DNA from: Cudoniella acicularis
Lineage: Eukaryota; Ascomycota; Leotiomycetes; Helotiales; Helotiaceae
Assembly (NCBI GenBank): GCA_013054445.1
Contig: JAAMPI010000693.1
Coordinates: 1-28,057, forward strand
DNA: 28,057 bases
Direction: 5' to 3'
The notes below the pieces were generated by a model. The model worked only from the letters and a program-made list of their open reading frames with translations. It ran no database searches and was not told where the DNA came from. Made by a program: the position numbers and the translations under genes. Shown here in pieces: positions 10,095-19,929 of this stretch (position 1 is the stretch's first letter; the number at the start of each line of letters is the position of its first letter).

Positions 10095-10399
10095 CAGTGC
10101 CGATAATTAGAGAAAATGCATAGTAGAGGACAGAAAGTGCACCTAAACTCCTAAACATACTGCTGAAGTTCCTCATTTCTCCGCTACTACAACTTGCCAA
10201 GTTTCCGGAACTGTGCCAGTCGGTTAAATTTTATCTCCAATAAAATTTATCACACATTCATATCGCAAGCGCCATGAATAGTCAAGGTAGAAAGGGAAAT
10301 AGGAAGAGAAAAAACTCACTAATTGCAATAAAAAGCCATACTGGCACCATAAATAGAAAATACATTATTATTACCAGGCATCCGATTTCCGGCATCGCA
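10095..10399. other. Spacer between MITE and pseudogene
   Basis: Non-coding. Probably the 3' flank of the dead secreted-protein gene on the minus strand. Confidence 0.3.
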
Positions 10400-10705
10400 T
10401 CAAGAAGCCAGGGCATTGAATGCACCGACGTAGTCTAAGCTGTTCATGTTATAGCTGCTGTAGTGTATTTGAGGGTTTGGGATGCCGTCGACTGCTGATT
10501 ATGCCCGAACGGAATGGGGGTGAGGAAGGGCGCTGACGCTGTTTGAAGGGTCCCAGAGGAGGTACGGCTCTCCGGTTGCTTTGCCGTTGCCGTCTGTTGG
10601 GATGGCCCAGACGCCGTTGGGTGCGTTGGCGGGGAGGGCGAAGCCGGTTTGGAGTTAGAGGTTGGTGAGGAGGGCGAGGGTTAGGAGGATGGTGCGGGAA
10701 TACAT
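10400..10705 (-). pseudogene. Disrupted small secreted protein gene
   Basis: From ATG 10705 a single continuous frame of 102 codons runs to TGA 10402-10400 but contains two internal TAA stops, at codons 17 and 69. Ignoring them, the reading is strongly coding: a hydrophobic signal peptide (MYSRTILLTLALLTNL then LQTGFALP), followed by APNGVWAIPTDGNGKATGEP and a tail containing NSLDYVGAFNALAS. Codons are markedly C-ending (CTC, GCC, ACC, AAC), unlike the AT-rich surroundings. There are no cysteines in the mature part, and I do not recognise the family. The first stop lies within CTC-TAA-CTC, where a C-to-T change of CAA would explain it; that is the CpA context favoured by repeat-induced point mutation. 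No length-changing mutation is seen, so inactivation looks recent. Confidence 0.7.
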
Positions 10706-12947
10706 GGTGGTTGGCAAGTTGGTAGGTTGGTGAGCGTTGTGTGGAGTTGGAAGGTGGAATACGGTGATGCGGGTGATCTTAAGGAGAAAGAGAAGGATAG
10801 GGAAAGATAGATGAAAGTATTCTTTGAGTGATAGAAAAGTATGTTCTAAAGGAGAGAAATGAGGTATATATATACATTTTGCTCATCTAGTAGAGAAGTA
10901 ACTTTTAGATTGAACTTGCTTTTTTGATGTAATTTAGTAAGGGAAAGTCCGCAGTCATATTATTAAATGATTAAATGATTAAGCTTGCGCTATATTCTAC
11001 ATATCTGAGACGAGGCTATGAGTGTCCGAGGAGAAGCTGGAGCCCGGAGAAGGAATAGGAGTGCCAAGTTGTAACACAAAGTCTTACCAGACAGCAAGTG
11101 AGATCTTATGAAAGAGATTCATTAGGAATCAGGAGTCGAGCCATTATTTATTAATTTAATGCAGTTATATAGATATATTATAATAGAAAGCTCGGCGGAT
11201 GTCGAAGAAGGTAGTACAGAGAAGTACCGAGCCTTATCGCCCTGGAACAAAGTTCAATTGATAGAGTGTAGCAACTTGGATTTGTCGACAAGCGGATTTT
11301 ATCGGCCGGCACACCGCTACTTTCCAATTTTGTGTTCTTCTATCAACCTTTTGGAACTTCGATTGAGAAAGCAAATAAGCTGAGGAAACGAGCAAGGAGC
11401 TTCATCTCTGACGCTGTGACAACCCAACCTTTGGTACACCATTTCATATGGCATGAAAAATTTTCAAGAACGATCTTAGGTCTGGTTTTTAAGCAAAGCC
11501 TTCCATGATAACATTTGGTCGTATGCTTTGATATTTTTCAATGCAAGTGCGACCAGCCCTTTGGAACTTACCGTTGGGGTGGTTAGAAACTGCAGAGCAA
11601 TTTAACTTTCCTCACTCTCAAAAGATGTTTAGCCGAAAACTCCGCTTCGGTCCCGCCACAGCTCCCGCTTTCGGGGTAGTTGATTGATCAGTGACTTTTG
11701 GCAATCTGCACTTATTACTCTAAATAATCCACACTTGTCAGCAAGTCGAGGATATAGCCCTGATTCGTTTATTATTTCCTTTGCTACGACTTAGGCTAGC
11801 CTATGCTGAATTCGATGGCAATGTGAGTGGCGACACCAGAAAATCGGCCATATGAAGAGACATGGCATGTGTGTATTATAGACAAACTTGTTTTGTACAT
11901 GGAAATGGTTGATTTCTGAGTGATTGCCCTATATTTTGCAGCCAGAGCTCCTCCAATCAGCGCGTACAGTGTTGGGAAAGAGCGAAGGTCAGCGTGGCAC
12001 ACTCTCAAATCCACGCCCAGAGTCCCGTGCGTTTACACTAGAAAGCGATTGACAGAATTGGTCTTCATTCTTTGATTTCTTTTTGCAGCTCAAGCGGACA
12101 TCTCCGAACATGCTTGATACCACTGCCCTCTCCAAGCTCCCCCCTTTTCCACGTTGATCGACGCCTGTTCTCTCGAAAACGTTCCGCGGCCTTTCTGCGG
12201 ATCTTCCGAGGCGATGACAAAGAATTATGTAGCACGGATACATGTTATTCATCGGGTATCAGGATATCCGAATGCTGAAACTTCCCCAAATAAATTTCAA
12301 TCTTCAATCGCTGTCTTGGACGGGAGTGCGGCTGGATTCGCAGCGTAAACCGAAGCCGGACAAATATACCACCACGCGAACGAATAAAGGGGTTATATGG
12401 ATCAGAAAATGCATGCCAGTTCAGCAGACTATCAGGGGTCACTGGTTGGCGTGACGGAAGTGACCTCTAGATCACAATACAAAAGCAGAGAGATGGGAAC
12501 TTTTACGCGATCCAATTATACCTCCTACCGAACCCATAGAAAGGGAATATGGATTTTCAGCTTTCTAAAACTAGTGGCCATCGAAAAAATCACTTCCTGC
12601 TGTAATTTTCAGAGCTTGTATCCGCATCTCTCTCATTTCCTTGCTCTTAGCTTATTTATTCACGTTAGTCCCCCTAGACAACAGCTCAGTAGCATCCTGG
12701 TGCAATAACTGGAAGAAAAATTTTCAATTGACTATTACATAGAACCAAAGAAACTCAACTGACACCGCTACGTAAAACAAAACTACAAAATCCCAGAACT
12801 CCATTACATAATTCAAATCAAACCAGATTTCCACCACCCTTTCCGAAAATCTCCAGGTCGATGTAACCGTCACAAAAGAGAAGAGTACTAATAAACAATA
12901 GATCCCATCAGTGCCACAGACGATACAGGGTTGCTGCGTTGGTTACC
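10706..12947. other. Long intergenic region, no supported gene
   Basis: Starts with the promoter side of the dead secreted-protein gene, then AT-rich sequence. ATG-initiated frames at 11159-11383 (+, 74 residues) and 12397-12708 (+, 103 residues) lack recognisable domains, signal peptides or splice context. A small palindrome, CCGAAAACTCCGCTTCGG, occurs at about 11633-11650. No tRNA-like B box was found. Confidence 0.4.
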
Positions 12948-13382
12948 TCAGTTTTTTGAGTACTTTGCGTCTGTCACTTTGAAGCTCACCCAACCATTCC
13001 CTGTCGTGTCGGCCACACAGGTACTACCACTATTGATATATGACTCCCCAAGGTTCTTATCCTGACAATTTGCTCCTCGAAAGAACTGATATCCATAGTC
13101 ATTTAGAGTGTCTACATTGGCAGAAAAGATTTGTCCTATTCCCGAGTCGATCTCCTGACATACGTTGTACTCGACATTGCAAGCACCTGGCCACAGATTA
13201 TTCCATGGTGGACTCCAGCCCACAGCTTCGGACGGAATTCCTGAACAGTCTTTGCTTTCATAGAAGGATACCCCCCATTCTGCGGTGTGACACTTGGGCG
13301 CGTGCGATCTCTCGTCTATTGCGAAGCCCAAGACGAGGCTGAGAAGGTTGAAGGAAATGGAGAGCTTGAAGAGCCCCTGCAT
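12948..13382 (-). CDS. Small secreted cysteine-rich protein (family member A)
   Basis: Intronless 144-residue protein starting at ATG 13382. Residues 1-21 form a signal peptide (MQGLFKLSISFNLLSLVLGF, cleavage near A21). The mature part has six cysteines, at 31, 46, 68, 75, 106 and 122, suggesting three disulfides. Landmarks are EWGVSFYESKDCSG (35-48), the GIGQIFSANVD segment (81-91) and the C-terminal WVSFKV strand (131-136). It is homologous to the second secreted protein at 24176-24628: both share WG-x-x-FY-x-x-x-DCS, the spacing of four cysteines, and a closing FLSFQV/WVSFKV strand. No known domain is recognised. Small size, secretion and cysteines make it an effector-like candidate, which is inference only. 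It stands alone, about 2.9 kb from the aldolase gene. Confidence 0.8.
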   Translation of the reverse strand: MQGLFKLSISFNLLSLVLGFAIDERSHAPKCHTAEWGVSFYESKDCSGIPSEAVGWSPPWNNLWPGACNVEYNVCQEIDSGIGQIFSANVDTLNDYGYQFFRGANCQDKNLGESYINSGSTCVADTTGNGWVSFKVTDAKYSKN

Positions 13383-13386
13383 GGTG

Positions 13387-13785
13387 TCCGAGGACTGGAG
13401 AATCGGTATGTGGCTGATGTGAAGAGGGTGATTGTTGTTTTGACGACAAGTTTAGGACCAGAGGTTTGGTCGGATGGATGGTCTAGTGAAGTCGAAGCCT
13501 TTGAAGTAGATGCCCCTAGATTCCTTGTTGGAGAAGGTGTTTGACTGGATGGTTGAGATATTGAAAGTTGAACTGGGCAAAGAGGCCATACCTATACTTG
13601 CAAGTACGGACATCCTCTGCCTCATAATTTTCCCACTGCTTTTCCATAGCCACACAACTCTTCTCAGCAGTCATTTGTTGCGAAACCTTAGCTGTTGGAG
13701 CTGTACGAAAAACGCCAGCCCCGAGATACAAAATTTCAGCAGTGGAATTTAACACACAGCCATATAACAACGTCTTGGCCTAATC
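13387..13785 (-). other. Possible coding remnant with Ser/Thr/Pro-rich stretch
   Basis: On the minus strand a frame open from about 13785 reads KVSQQMTAEKSCVAMEKQWE and then NYEAEDVRTCKY. In another frame downstream, codons read SISQPSSQTPSPTRN and then STSKASTSLDHPS, a Ser/Thr/Pro-rich linker typical of fungal wall or secreted proteins, continuing to about 13390. A TAG separates the two, with splice-like GTATGG and CCCAG in between. There is no clear start codon. It may be the decayed end of a secreted or wall protein gene, or chance; if transcribed it would run into the 5' end of the secreted-protein gene. Confidence 0.22.
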
Positions 13786-14880
13786 GGGACAGTCTTTGAG
13801 GCGGGCTTGTAAGCTCTTTCCCCAATAGGATGCTGAACAGATTATATCCTCCCATTATAATCAGACCAAGAGGACACGTGGGCTACCAATTCCCAATTAA
13901 GGTCATTTTCAGGATGGCATGCATTTGGGAAATGTGGCCATCGGGTTGGGTTTCGAGTTTGCTGTCATGTTGTTTTGAGGCTGAGGAGTCCATTCACACT
14001 CACTAAATCTAAATCCAGGTCCCCAATTTCACTGCATGACAAAGTTTTGCGGCTGTGGGATCGGCCAAGGCTATTGTGCCCCAATATAATCCGTTTCGAT
14101 TAAAATCCAACTTCAAGGTCGTTAGGATGCGGTCGCATCTCGGCTGCTAGGCGCTTTCAGGTTGGCGATAGTTGGTAGAGTTTGGTTTTTTGACCACACA
14201 ACAATGACAACACCAAGTTATCACGAGCGTGAATAACAAATTTCTTGGGCGTTCTATTATTAGGAATGCACTGCCCGGAAGTTCAGTCGAAGTTAAGCAG
14301 GGATCTTTAGAGACTGAAAGCCTTTGTTTGGTAGTTTTGAGTACTTCTGCTACTAGCTTCCTTTTCAACTTTTGAAGTGACTACAAATCTAAACGTGATA
14401 AGATATTGAAATCCTTGTCATTGAAAGTTAACTGGAGAGGTAATCATGAATTAAGAAGTATCTATGTCGCGAAACTAGAAGGACCGTAGCAATTTCACAC
14501 CACGTGGCGAACTGTACCCTTGAACACCCCAAAGCTTAATAGCACTATTCTATACCCTAGACCGTTTTGATTTAAACTCTAGGGTCAGATTTATCAACAA
14601 GAAAGTGAATTTGAGAGCCAGATTCTGAAATAAAATTTCCCGTGAACTCCTCCAGAAGTCGGCCCCTCTCTCCTGAAGATCTCCCGTTTTTGTCCCTTCC
14701 CAGCAGAAACTCTAATATCTTTCCTACCCGACCGAGCAATCAAGTGCTGTGAAAAAGCTTCTCCCCCATTTGAAATTGCTGATTAATTTGTTTCTTCGTG
14801 TGAATCTTCCATGGATGGTAAGCTGGAGCACGTGTTAGAAAGCATTCGGATGAGGAGCTCCATTTGCAACAAAGATCGCA
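13786..14880. other. Intergenic, no gene supported
   Basis: A minus-strand frame at 14147-14368 is unremarkable. A 17-codon plus-strand frame near 14036 reads CGCGIGQGYC, which is cysteine-rich but isolated. A short stretch near 14277-14300 (AAGTTCAGTCGAAGTTAAGC) recalls part of a 5S rRNA, but the rest of such a gene is absent. Confidence 0.35.
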
Positions 14881-15040
14881 AAATGATCTAATAATGAATT
14901 TGGCATAAAATAATCTTTGAAGAAGCGGAAATTTATAATAAATATTACAGAATGATTTAATAATGAATTTGGCAAAAAGATATCTTTGGAGAAGAGGATA
15001 TTACTAGTGAATAATGATTAATATGGCGAGTTTGGTAGAG
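14881..15040 (+). repeat. Tandem repeat, about 69-bp period, 2.5 copies
   Basis: AATGATCTAATAATGAATTT then GGCATAAAATAATCTTTG at 14882-14919 is repeated as AATGATTTAATAATGAATTT then GGCAAAAAGATATCTTTG at 14951-14988. A third, partial copy at about 15009-15040 retains TAATGATTAATATGGCGAG. AT-rich, no coding capacity. Confidence 0.7.
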
Positions 15041-15762
15041 GGGTGTTGAAGAATCGCTGCAAGCCTAGAACTCAAAGTAATGAGAGAGTTGCAGAAAGGA
15101 AATTAAGTACTAGTGTCAGTCATTCCGTCTGTTTCATGATTGCAGCCAACCAACCAACCAACCATTCAGCCAACATCCCCTTTCTAGACCTCGCTTCCAA
15201 GTACTGCGCCTCGGTCATTACAGTAGGACCCTGTCAACGATTCAACCTCGAGATCAAATACGGCAAGAGGACTCACATCGAAGGATTGTACGCAAGAAGC
15301 TTTGTAGAATTATGGATCAATCTAAATTGTAATATCTAACTGAGCAGGAAAGGGTCTCTGGCCTGTTGCAGAACTCTCGACTCGCGAACTGACGAGGAAC
15401 ACTTCCAAAGAATAAAATAACTACGTATTAAAAGTGGAATTTTACTAAAAGGATAGACTGTAATAAGAATTAGAAACTGTAAGTATTATTTTCGTTATCC
15501 CGAATTATTCCTAAGTGGTTTAAGTTTTCAAGTGTCAATCCGTGTGATTTATTTGATTTTTGAGTCAAGATTGATGAAGAATAGCACAGCCAACGGAATA
15601 CTTGATAGCAAGGGAAAGGATCTTGCGACTACAGAGAAAAGATTTATGTCAAAGGTAGAGGAGGACCAGAGTTAGAAAATGGGATTTTTCTTTCCGGAAA
15701 TGTTGAGGTAGAAACCGAAGTCATGGATCACACTTTCCTCACTTGAGAATATCAAGAATATG
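15041..15762. other. Intergenic, no gene supported
   Basis: A plus-strand frame at 15043-15339 begins at TTG; its first ATG is internal (15137). The sequence includes (CCAA)4 at about 15148-15165. The remaining sequence is AT-rich with no recognisable coding signal. Confidence 0.35.
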
Positions 15763-15978
15763 TACTCGATCGGGTATTTTCTGAGTGCCAGGAAGGATTT
15801 AAGACCCCTAATAGTTCATAATTACTAATAGTGGAATAGTAACTTATGAGCGTCATAATAGCTAGCTTTCTTTACCTCGATAACTTAGGTGTAACTTTGA
15901 ACTTAAAAATGCGAAGTGATTTTACGACTGTGGAGTATTAATAACATGGGGTTAGCACTGAAAATACTCGACCGAATA
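15763..15978 (-). mobile_element. Best-preserved MITE copy, with terminal inverted repeats
   Basis: About 216 bp bounded by imperfect terminal inverted repeats: left TACTCGATCGGGTATTTTCT then GAGTGCC (15763-15789), right TAGCACTGAAAATACTCGAC then CGAATA (15953-15978). Taking the reverse complement of the right end restores most of the left end. Internal boxes of the family are present in reverse orientation, such as the AGTGATTTTACGACTG segment. Both ends abut TA dinucleotides. No ORF is present. It lies 270 bp downstream of the aldolase stop. Confidence 0.65.
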
Positions 15979-16247
15979 TCGCTGCACGGGTTCCAGGCCT
16001 ATTTTATAATGGCGGAGCATCTGACGTAAAGTGGCTAGTGTCACATTTTAAAATCGATGAAATCAAGTAGCAGGTAAGAAGCGCATGAACACAAAAATCA
16101 TGACAGCACTGAGACTTGAAACGATGCATAATTAGTGGCGTTGACTGGTACGTATAATTGGATTCATTGAAAATCATACTTCGTTATTGTTTTACAGGCC
16201 GTCATCTAAAGCAGGCCTCCAGCTCATAACCTTCATGAAGAACAACT

Positions 16248-17491
16248 TTAAAGCTGTCCAGCAGTGTTGAAGTCCTTCAAGCCCTCGGCCACACGTGCTG
16301 ACATAGTCTTCTCTCCTTCTCTTACCCAAACACGAGGATCAAAGTACTTCTTGTTTGGCTTGTCCTCTCCATCAGGGTTGCCGACTTGTTGCATGAGATA
16401 ATCCTTCTTCTTGAGCACATAGTCTCGGATACCGGCAAGGTAGGCATATTGCAGGTCGGTATCGAGGTTGACCTTGACAACTCCATAGCTGATAGCATCG
16501 AGGAACTCTTGCTTTGATGATCCAGATCCACCGTGGAAGACCAAGAAAACAGGCTTGTCTTCCTTCGCTCCGATAGCATCCTTGACGAATTTCTGGTGCT
16601 TGCCGAGGAGTTCTGGGTGGAGCTTGACATTACCAGGCTTGTAGACACCGTGGACATTACCGAAACCGGCAGCAATCGAGAAATATGGGGAAATGGGTTG
16701 GAGAGCCTTGTAAATTGCAAGGATGTCCTCGGGTTGGGTGTAGAGAGAGTTATTGTCAACATCCTCGTTGTTGACTCCATCTTCCTCACCACCAGTGATA
16801 CCAATTTCCTAAAACAAAACATGTTAGCACCTAGAATGGAGCAATTCGAATTTGAATCTTACCATTTCGAGCCATTGCTTCAGGGGAGCAGCACGCTTCA
16901 AGTACTTGGCGGTTGTTTCGATGTTATACTCAACCGATTCCTCGCTGAGATCAATCATGTGGCTGGAGAACAGAGGTTCGCCGTGCGCCTTGAAGTATTT
17001 CTCATCCTCATCGAGAAGACCATCCAACCATGGAAGAAGCTTCTTGGCGCAATGGTCGGTGTGCAAAATGACTGGGATACCATATGCAGGAGCAATCGAG
17101 CGAATGTAATTGGCACCAGCAATACCACCAGCGATTGAGGCCTCTTGCTTGCCATTGGCAACGCCCTATTTTATAGGATGTTAGCGCTCACTTCACCATT
17201 CAGAGCAATTATGTATACCTTTCCTGCAAAGTATGCGGCACCGCCTTGGGACATTTGGAGGATGATGGGCGCCTTCGCATCGCGGGCAGCCTCAAGGGCG
17301 GCGACGACGGTGGAAGAGGAGGTAACATTCTGCGAGAGAATTAGAGATACTATCTAAGCGCGGTGAAGAGTGCAATCACTTACAATGGCGGGGATAGCAA
17401 ACTTGTGCTCTTGAGCGTAATTGAAAAGCTTCAAGACATCGTCACCGACGATGACACCACTTTTCCGGCTGAGGACATCTGTGGCACCCAT
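16248..17491 (-). CDS. fba1: Fructose-bisphosphate aldolase, class II
   Basis: Zn-dependent glycolytic/gluconeogenic aldolase that interconverts fructose-1,6-bisphosphate with dihydroxyacetone phosphate and glyceraldehyde-3-phosphate in the cytosol. Exons: 17491-17384, 17329-17219, 17165-16863, 16808-16248; introns of 54, 53 and 54 nt, all GT-AG and all between codons. The 360-residue product matches the usual fungal length. Catalytic landmarks: HTDHC (D110 and zinc ligand H111), EIGITGGEEDG at the start of exon 4, GNVHGVY (zinc ligand H227), VFHGGSGS (zinc ligand H266) and NLDTD (residues 288-292). Start MGATDVLSRKSGV is the conserved fungal N-terminus. A possible 99-nt 5' UTR intron (17625-17527, GTACGT...CAACAG) lies upstream. 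The upstream region beyond about 210 bp is filled by a tandem MITE array. Confidence 0.97.
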
Positions 17492-17702
17492 GTTTGCGAG
17501 TTGTGGCGATGGAGCAAGAGTTGATTCTGTTGAGTGTTCAAGATGATCAGCGACCAGTCGAACGTGTAATGAAGATTTCTCTCTGGGTGGTGGAGAAGTT
17601 GTTTTTGTAGGGACCGGGTACGTACCGATAGCTTCGTTCCGCGCTAGTGGTGGGGGTAGGTGCGATTGGCGAGGGGCAGGCCGTGGGCGGCGAGAGTTGA
17701 TA
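17492..17702 (-). promoter_or_regulatory. 5' UTR / proximal promoter of the aldolase gene
   Basis: On the minus strand this segment is C/A-rich, as in highly expressed fungal genes, with a CCAAT box (complement at about 17664-17668) and the palindrome GGTACGTACC at 17618-17627, part of a good splice donor (GTACGT at 17625). An acceptor CTCAACAG at 17534-17527 would complete a 99-nt leader intron. Transcript evidence is lacking. Confidence 0.4.
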
Positions 17703-18259
17703 ATACATCACAGTAGCAAAATCACTCAGCTTTCATGAGATTAATAGTGCATTTTTTAAAACCGAGCCGGATTAATCTATAACTAACGTTGTGTCTGAGT
17801 AATTATCCCACCGCGAGTTAACCAAGTGGTGTTTAATAATTCCGGTCCTCAGGAAAAACCGGACAAAGTACCAGGCAATATCAATAATACATCATAGTAC
17901 CAAAATCACTCAGCTTTATTGAGGTTAAAAGAGTAGGCTTTTTAAGTAAGAAAGGGATCATTCCATAATTACTACGATATTTGTGAGTAACTATCCCACT
18001 GTGAGTACCCAACCCTTCAATACTTAATCTTTCCCGTCCTCAGGAAAAGCCGGACCGAATGCGAGGGGTGTTACACAAGAGAAAAATCATTTAGCTTCGT
18101 AGAGTGGAAACTTCGAATTTTACAAGAGAATATTTCTCAAAATGAGACAGATTATTTACAGCATACTCGTATACGAGAGACTATCCTACTGTAAGTGACT
18201 TAATTAGTCTTCAATAATCTATCCGGGCATCAGGTCTCAGGGAAAAACCGGACCAAGTG
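17703..18259 (+). mobile_element. Three MITE copies in tandem
   Basis: Three units of about 180 bp lie head to tail. Anchor box CAAAATCACTCAGC occurs at 17717-17730 and 17901-17914, and degenerately at 18081-18095. ACTATCCCACTGTGAGT-type boxes follow in each unit. Each unit closes with a CTCAGGAAAAACCGGACAAAG-type terminus (ends at about 17868, 18059 and 18258). Only the right ends survive at the internal junctions. The first two junctions are too regular for independent insertions, so tandem duplication is likely. Confidence 0.65.
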
Positions 18260-18364
18260 TTCGCAGCAATGTCGGGCGGGTGGAAAATGTGTTGAGGGCA
18301 AAAAGAAGACTTCGGTCGGCTTGTTGGTGGGGTTTTTGGGTTTCTGGCGTCATGGCGTTTCCTA

Positions 18365-18665
18365 CGGTGGACCATTCGAACCTGAAGTTCTAGCTCGGAA
18401 AATCGCTCTCAAGTCTCTCTGTTCGTGTACATATTTCCCCTGTTTCTCGTGTAAGTGGCTTTCCTTGCATGGATGCCTCGCCTCGAATCTAAATAAAGAT
18501 GTTTCTCTTTTGTGAGTGTCTCTTTCGTGTGAAAACCTCTCATATATGTCCAGTGAAATTGCTTCTCCTCGTGCGAGTACCGTTTCTGTTTCGAATATCT
18601 TTTTCGTTTTCGCCGGAAAATGCTTCTCCTTTTGTGGGTGTGGGTGTCTCTTCTTGTGCAATCTA
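18365..18665 (+). repeat. Degenerate array of a TTCTCTTTTGTGAGTGTCTC-like motif
   Basis: Loose repeats such as TTTCTCGTGTAAGTG, TTTCTCTTTTGTGAGTGTCT, CTTCTCCTCGTGCGAGTACC and CTTCTCCTTTTGTGGGTG recur at variable spacing. This is the plus-strand counterpart of the array at 8930-9300. A 113-codon minus-strand frame across it (18362-18703) is Lys/His/Glu-rich because of the repeat and is not called as a gene. Confidence 0.55.
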
Positions 18666-18849
18666 ATCGCTTTTGAAAACGCGATAAATAATAATTTTAC
18701 CATATTGTACTAGATCAGTAGAAGTTGTAAGTGTTTAAATGAGAATTTATGAGTTAAGGTACGAAAAGTCAACCGTATCCCACTGCCGATAACAGCCCGC
18801 CACAAAGGCGAGAACCGGAAAGCTGGCAGAGCATTTCCCCGCTACAAAG

Positions 18850-18975
18850 GAACGGTTTTTCCTGAGGGGTTCACCCCGGATAGCTATTTTTTCACTTTGA
18901 AAAACTTGCTATACCTTCTAAGGTTTCGCTCAACAAAGCCGAGTGATTTTGCTCTAGTGGTATTCTCGGCACTGC
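18850..18975 (-). mobile_element. Truncated MITE copy, reverse orientation
   Basis: Begins with AACGGTTTTTCCTGAGG (complement of the family's right end) and ends with AAAGCCGAGTGATTTTGCTC then TAGTGGTATT, the complement of the AATACATCATAGTACCAAAA then TCACTCAGCTTT anchor. Only about 125 bp long, so internal sequence is deleted. Lies about 600 bp from the tandem array and in opposite orientation. Confidence 0.55.
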
Positions 18976-19929
18976 CGAAGTCAGTTGAAAAGGGAGCCCT
19001 GTGGTCAGCGAAAACCCAACAAGTACATAGGCACGCTTTGTCTCGTGCATTGCAATTGTCGAGAGCACTCTGTGACCAAAATTTCGGTGCAAGGTAATGC
19101 GGGATGATGCTGCTGTTGTACAAGACTTGCGCTGTCAATTCCAGCTCTGATGTGTCATACTGCTTCGTCCAGCGGTCAACCCCGATGCCGGTGAGGTATA
19201 TAAATCCTGGGAATTTTTTTCGAATTTTGCGAGACAATCGAAGCCACTGGGCCATGGAATGCACCCACAAGCTTTCAGATTGAGCAACCCTCGTGATTGA
19301 AAAGCAAATTTCGACAAGAAGACGTGCACTCTGCACCCCGACCCATGCCTCAAAAACTTTCATTTCCAAGCTTCATAGTGTACATGCGGCTGTGAGTGAA
19401 AACGCCGGTGCCGGCCTCAATTGAGTGGTTTGAGAGAAAAATCCCCATGAAAATGTAGACGGTGGTAAGCAAGCAATGCAAATATTTATGACATGGAGCA
19501 AAGGTGTCGTCCAGCCTGGCCAGCTCCTGCAGTACTTTCAGAAACCAGTTTTTCACCGGGGCCTGGAAGATAACCCAAAGACATGTATAACCCTCGCAGG
19601 TTCAACTGGGCGAGGAATTATTTAACTGCGCGTGAGGCTTGTCTGTGCACAACAAGAGCTCAATAATATAGCTTGAGCTCGGTAGCGAAACTGTATATAC
19701 TGCTCCGGTTTGAGCTCTACAAAAACAAAAATATTCAAGAGCTTCCATTTCTTGGCATTGCCTGAGAAAGGATTGAGTTGTGAACTGCATCAAGTGATGG
19801 GCACTTACATGGTTGCCTCCACTACTAGCTCGCCAATGCCATCTGGGAAAATTTTCCACCTCTAGTACAGAAAACAATCGTGGTATTACAGCATGGCTAT
19901 AGCTTTTATACAATTCCGACCCTTACTGC
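18976..19929. other. Spacer downstream of bL9m
   Basis: Presumed 3' flank of the bL9m gene plus unassigned sequence. A minus-strand frame from ATG 19363 to 18884 (159 residues) is uninterrupted but without recognisable features, and its C-terminus lies inside the MITE. Splice-like signals (GTAAGT at 19808, TTTCTCAG about 47 nt on) occur on the minus strand without a convincing exon pair. Confidence 0.35.

Noticed and set aside
14275..14300. 5S rRNA-like stretch (AAGTTCAGTCGAAGTTAAGC)
   Set aside because: Only about 20 nt resemble a 5S gene; flanking sequence does not continue the match.
16533..17138. 201-codon plus-strand frame
   Set aside because: Antisense to aldolase exons 3 and 4, and it crosses an aldolase intron.
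18362..18703. 113-codon Lys/His/Glu-rich minus-strand frame
   Set aside because: Produced by the degenerate TTCTC/GTGAG repeat array; no independent coding evidence.
18884..19363. 159-codon minus-strand frame from ATG
   Set aside because: An open frame of this length is about what chance gives once in a window this size; the end lies inside a MITE and no domain or signal peptide is seen.
19808..19905. GTAAGT...TTTCTCAG pair (47 nt) on the minus strand downstream of bL9m
   Set aside because: Intron-like length and ends, but the flanking readings are open for only a few codons on one side, so no exon pair can be defended.
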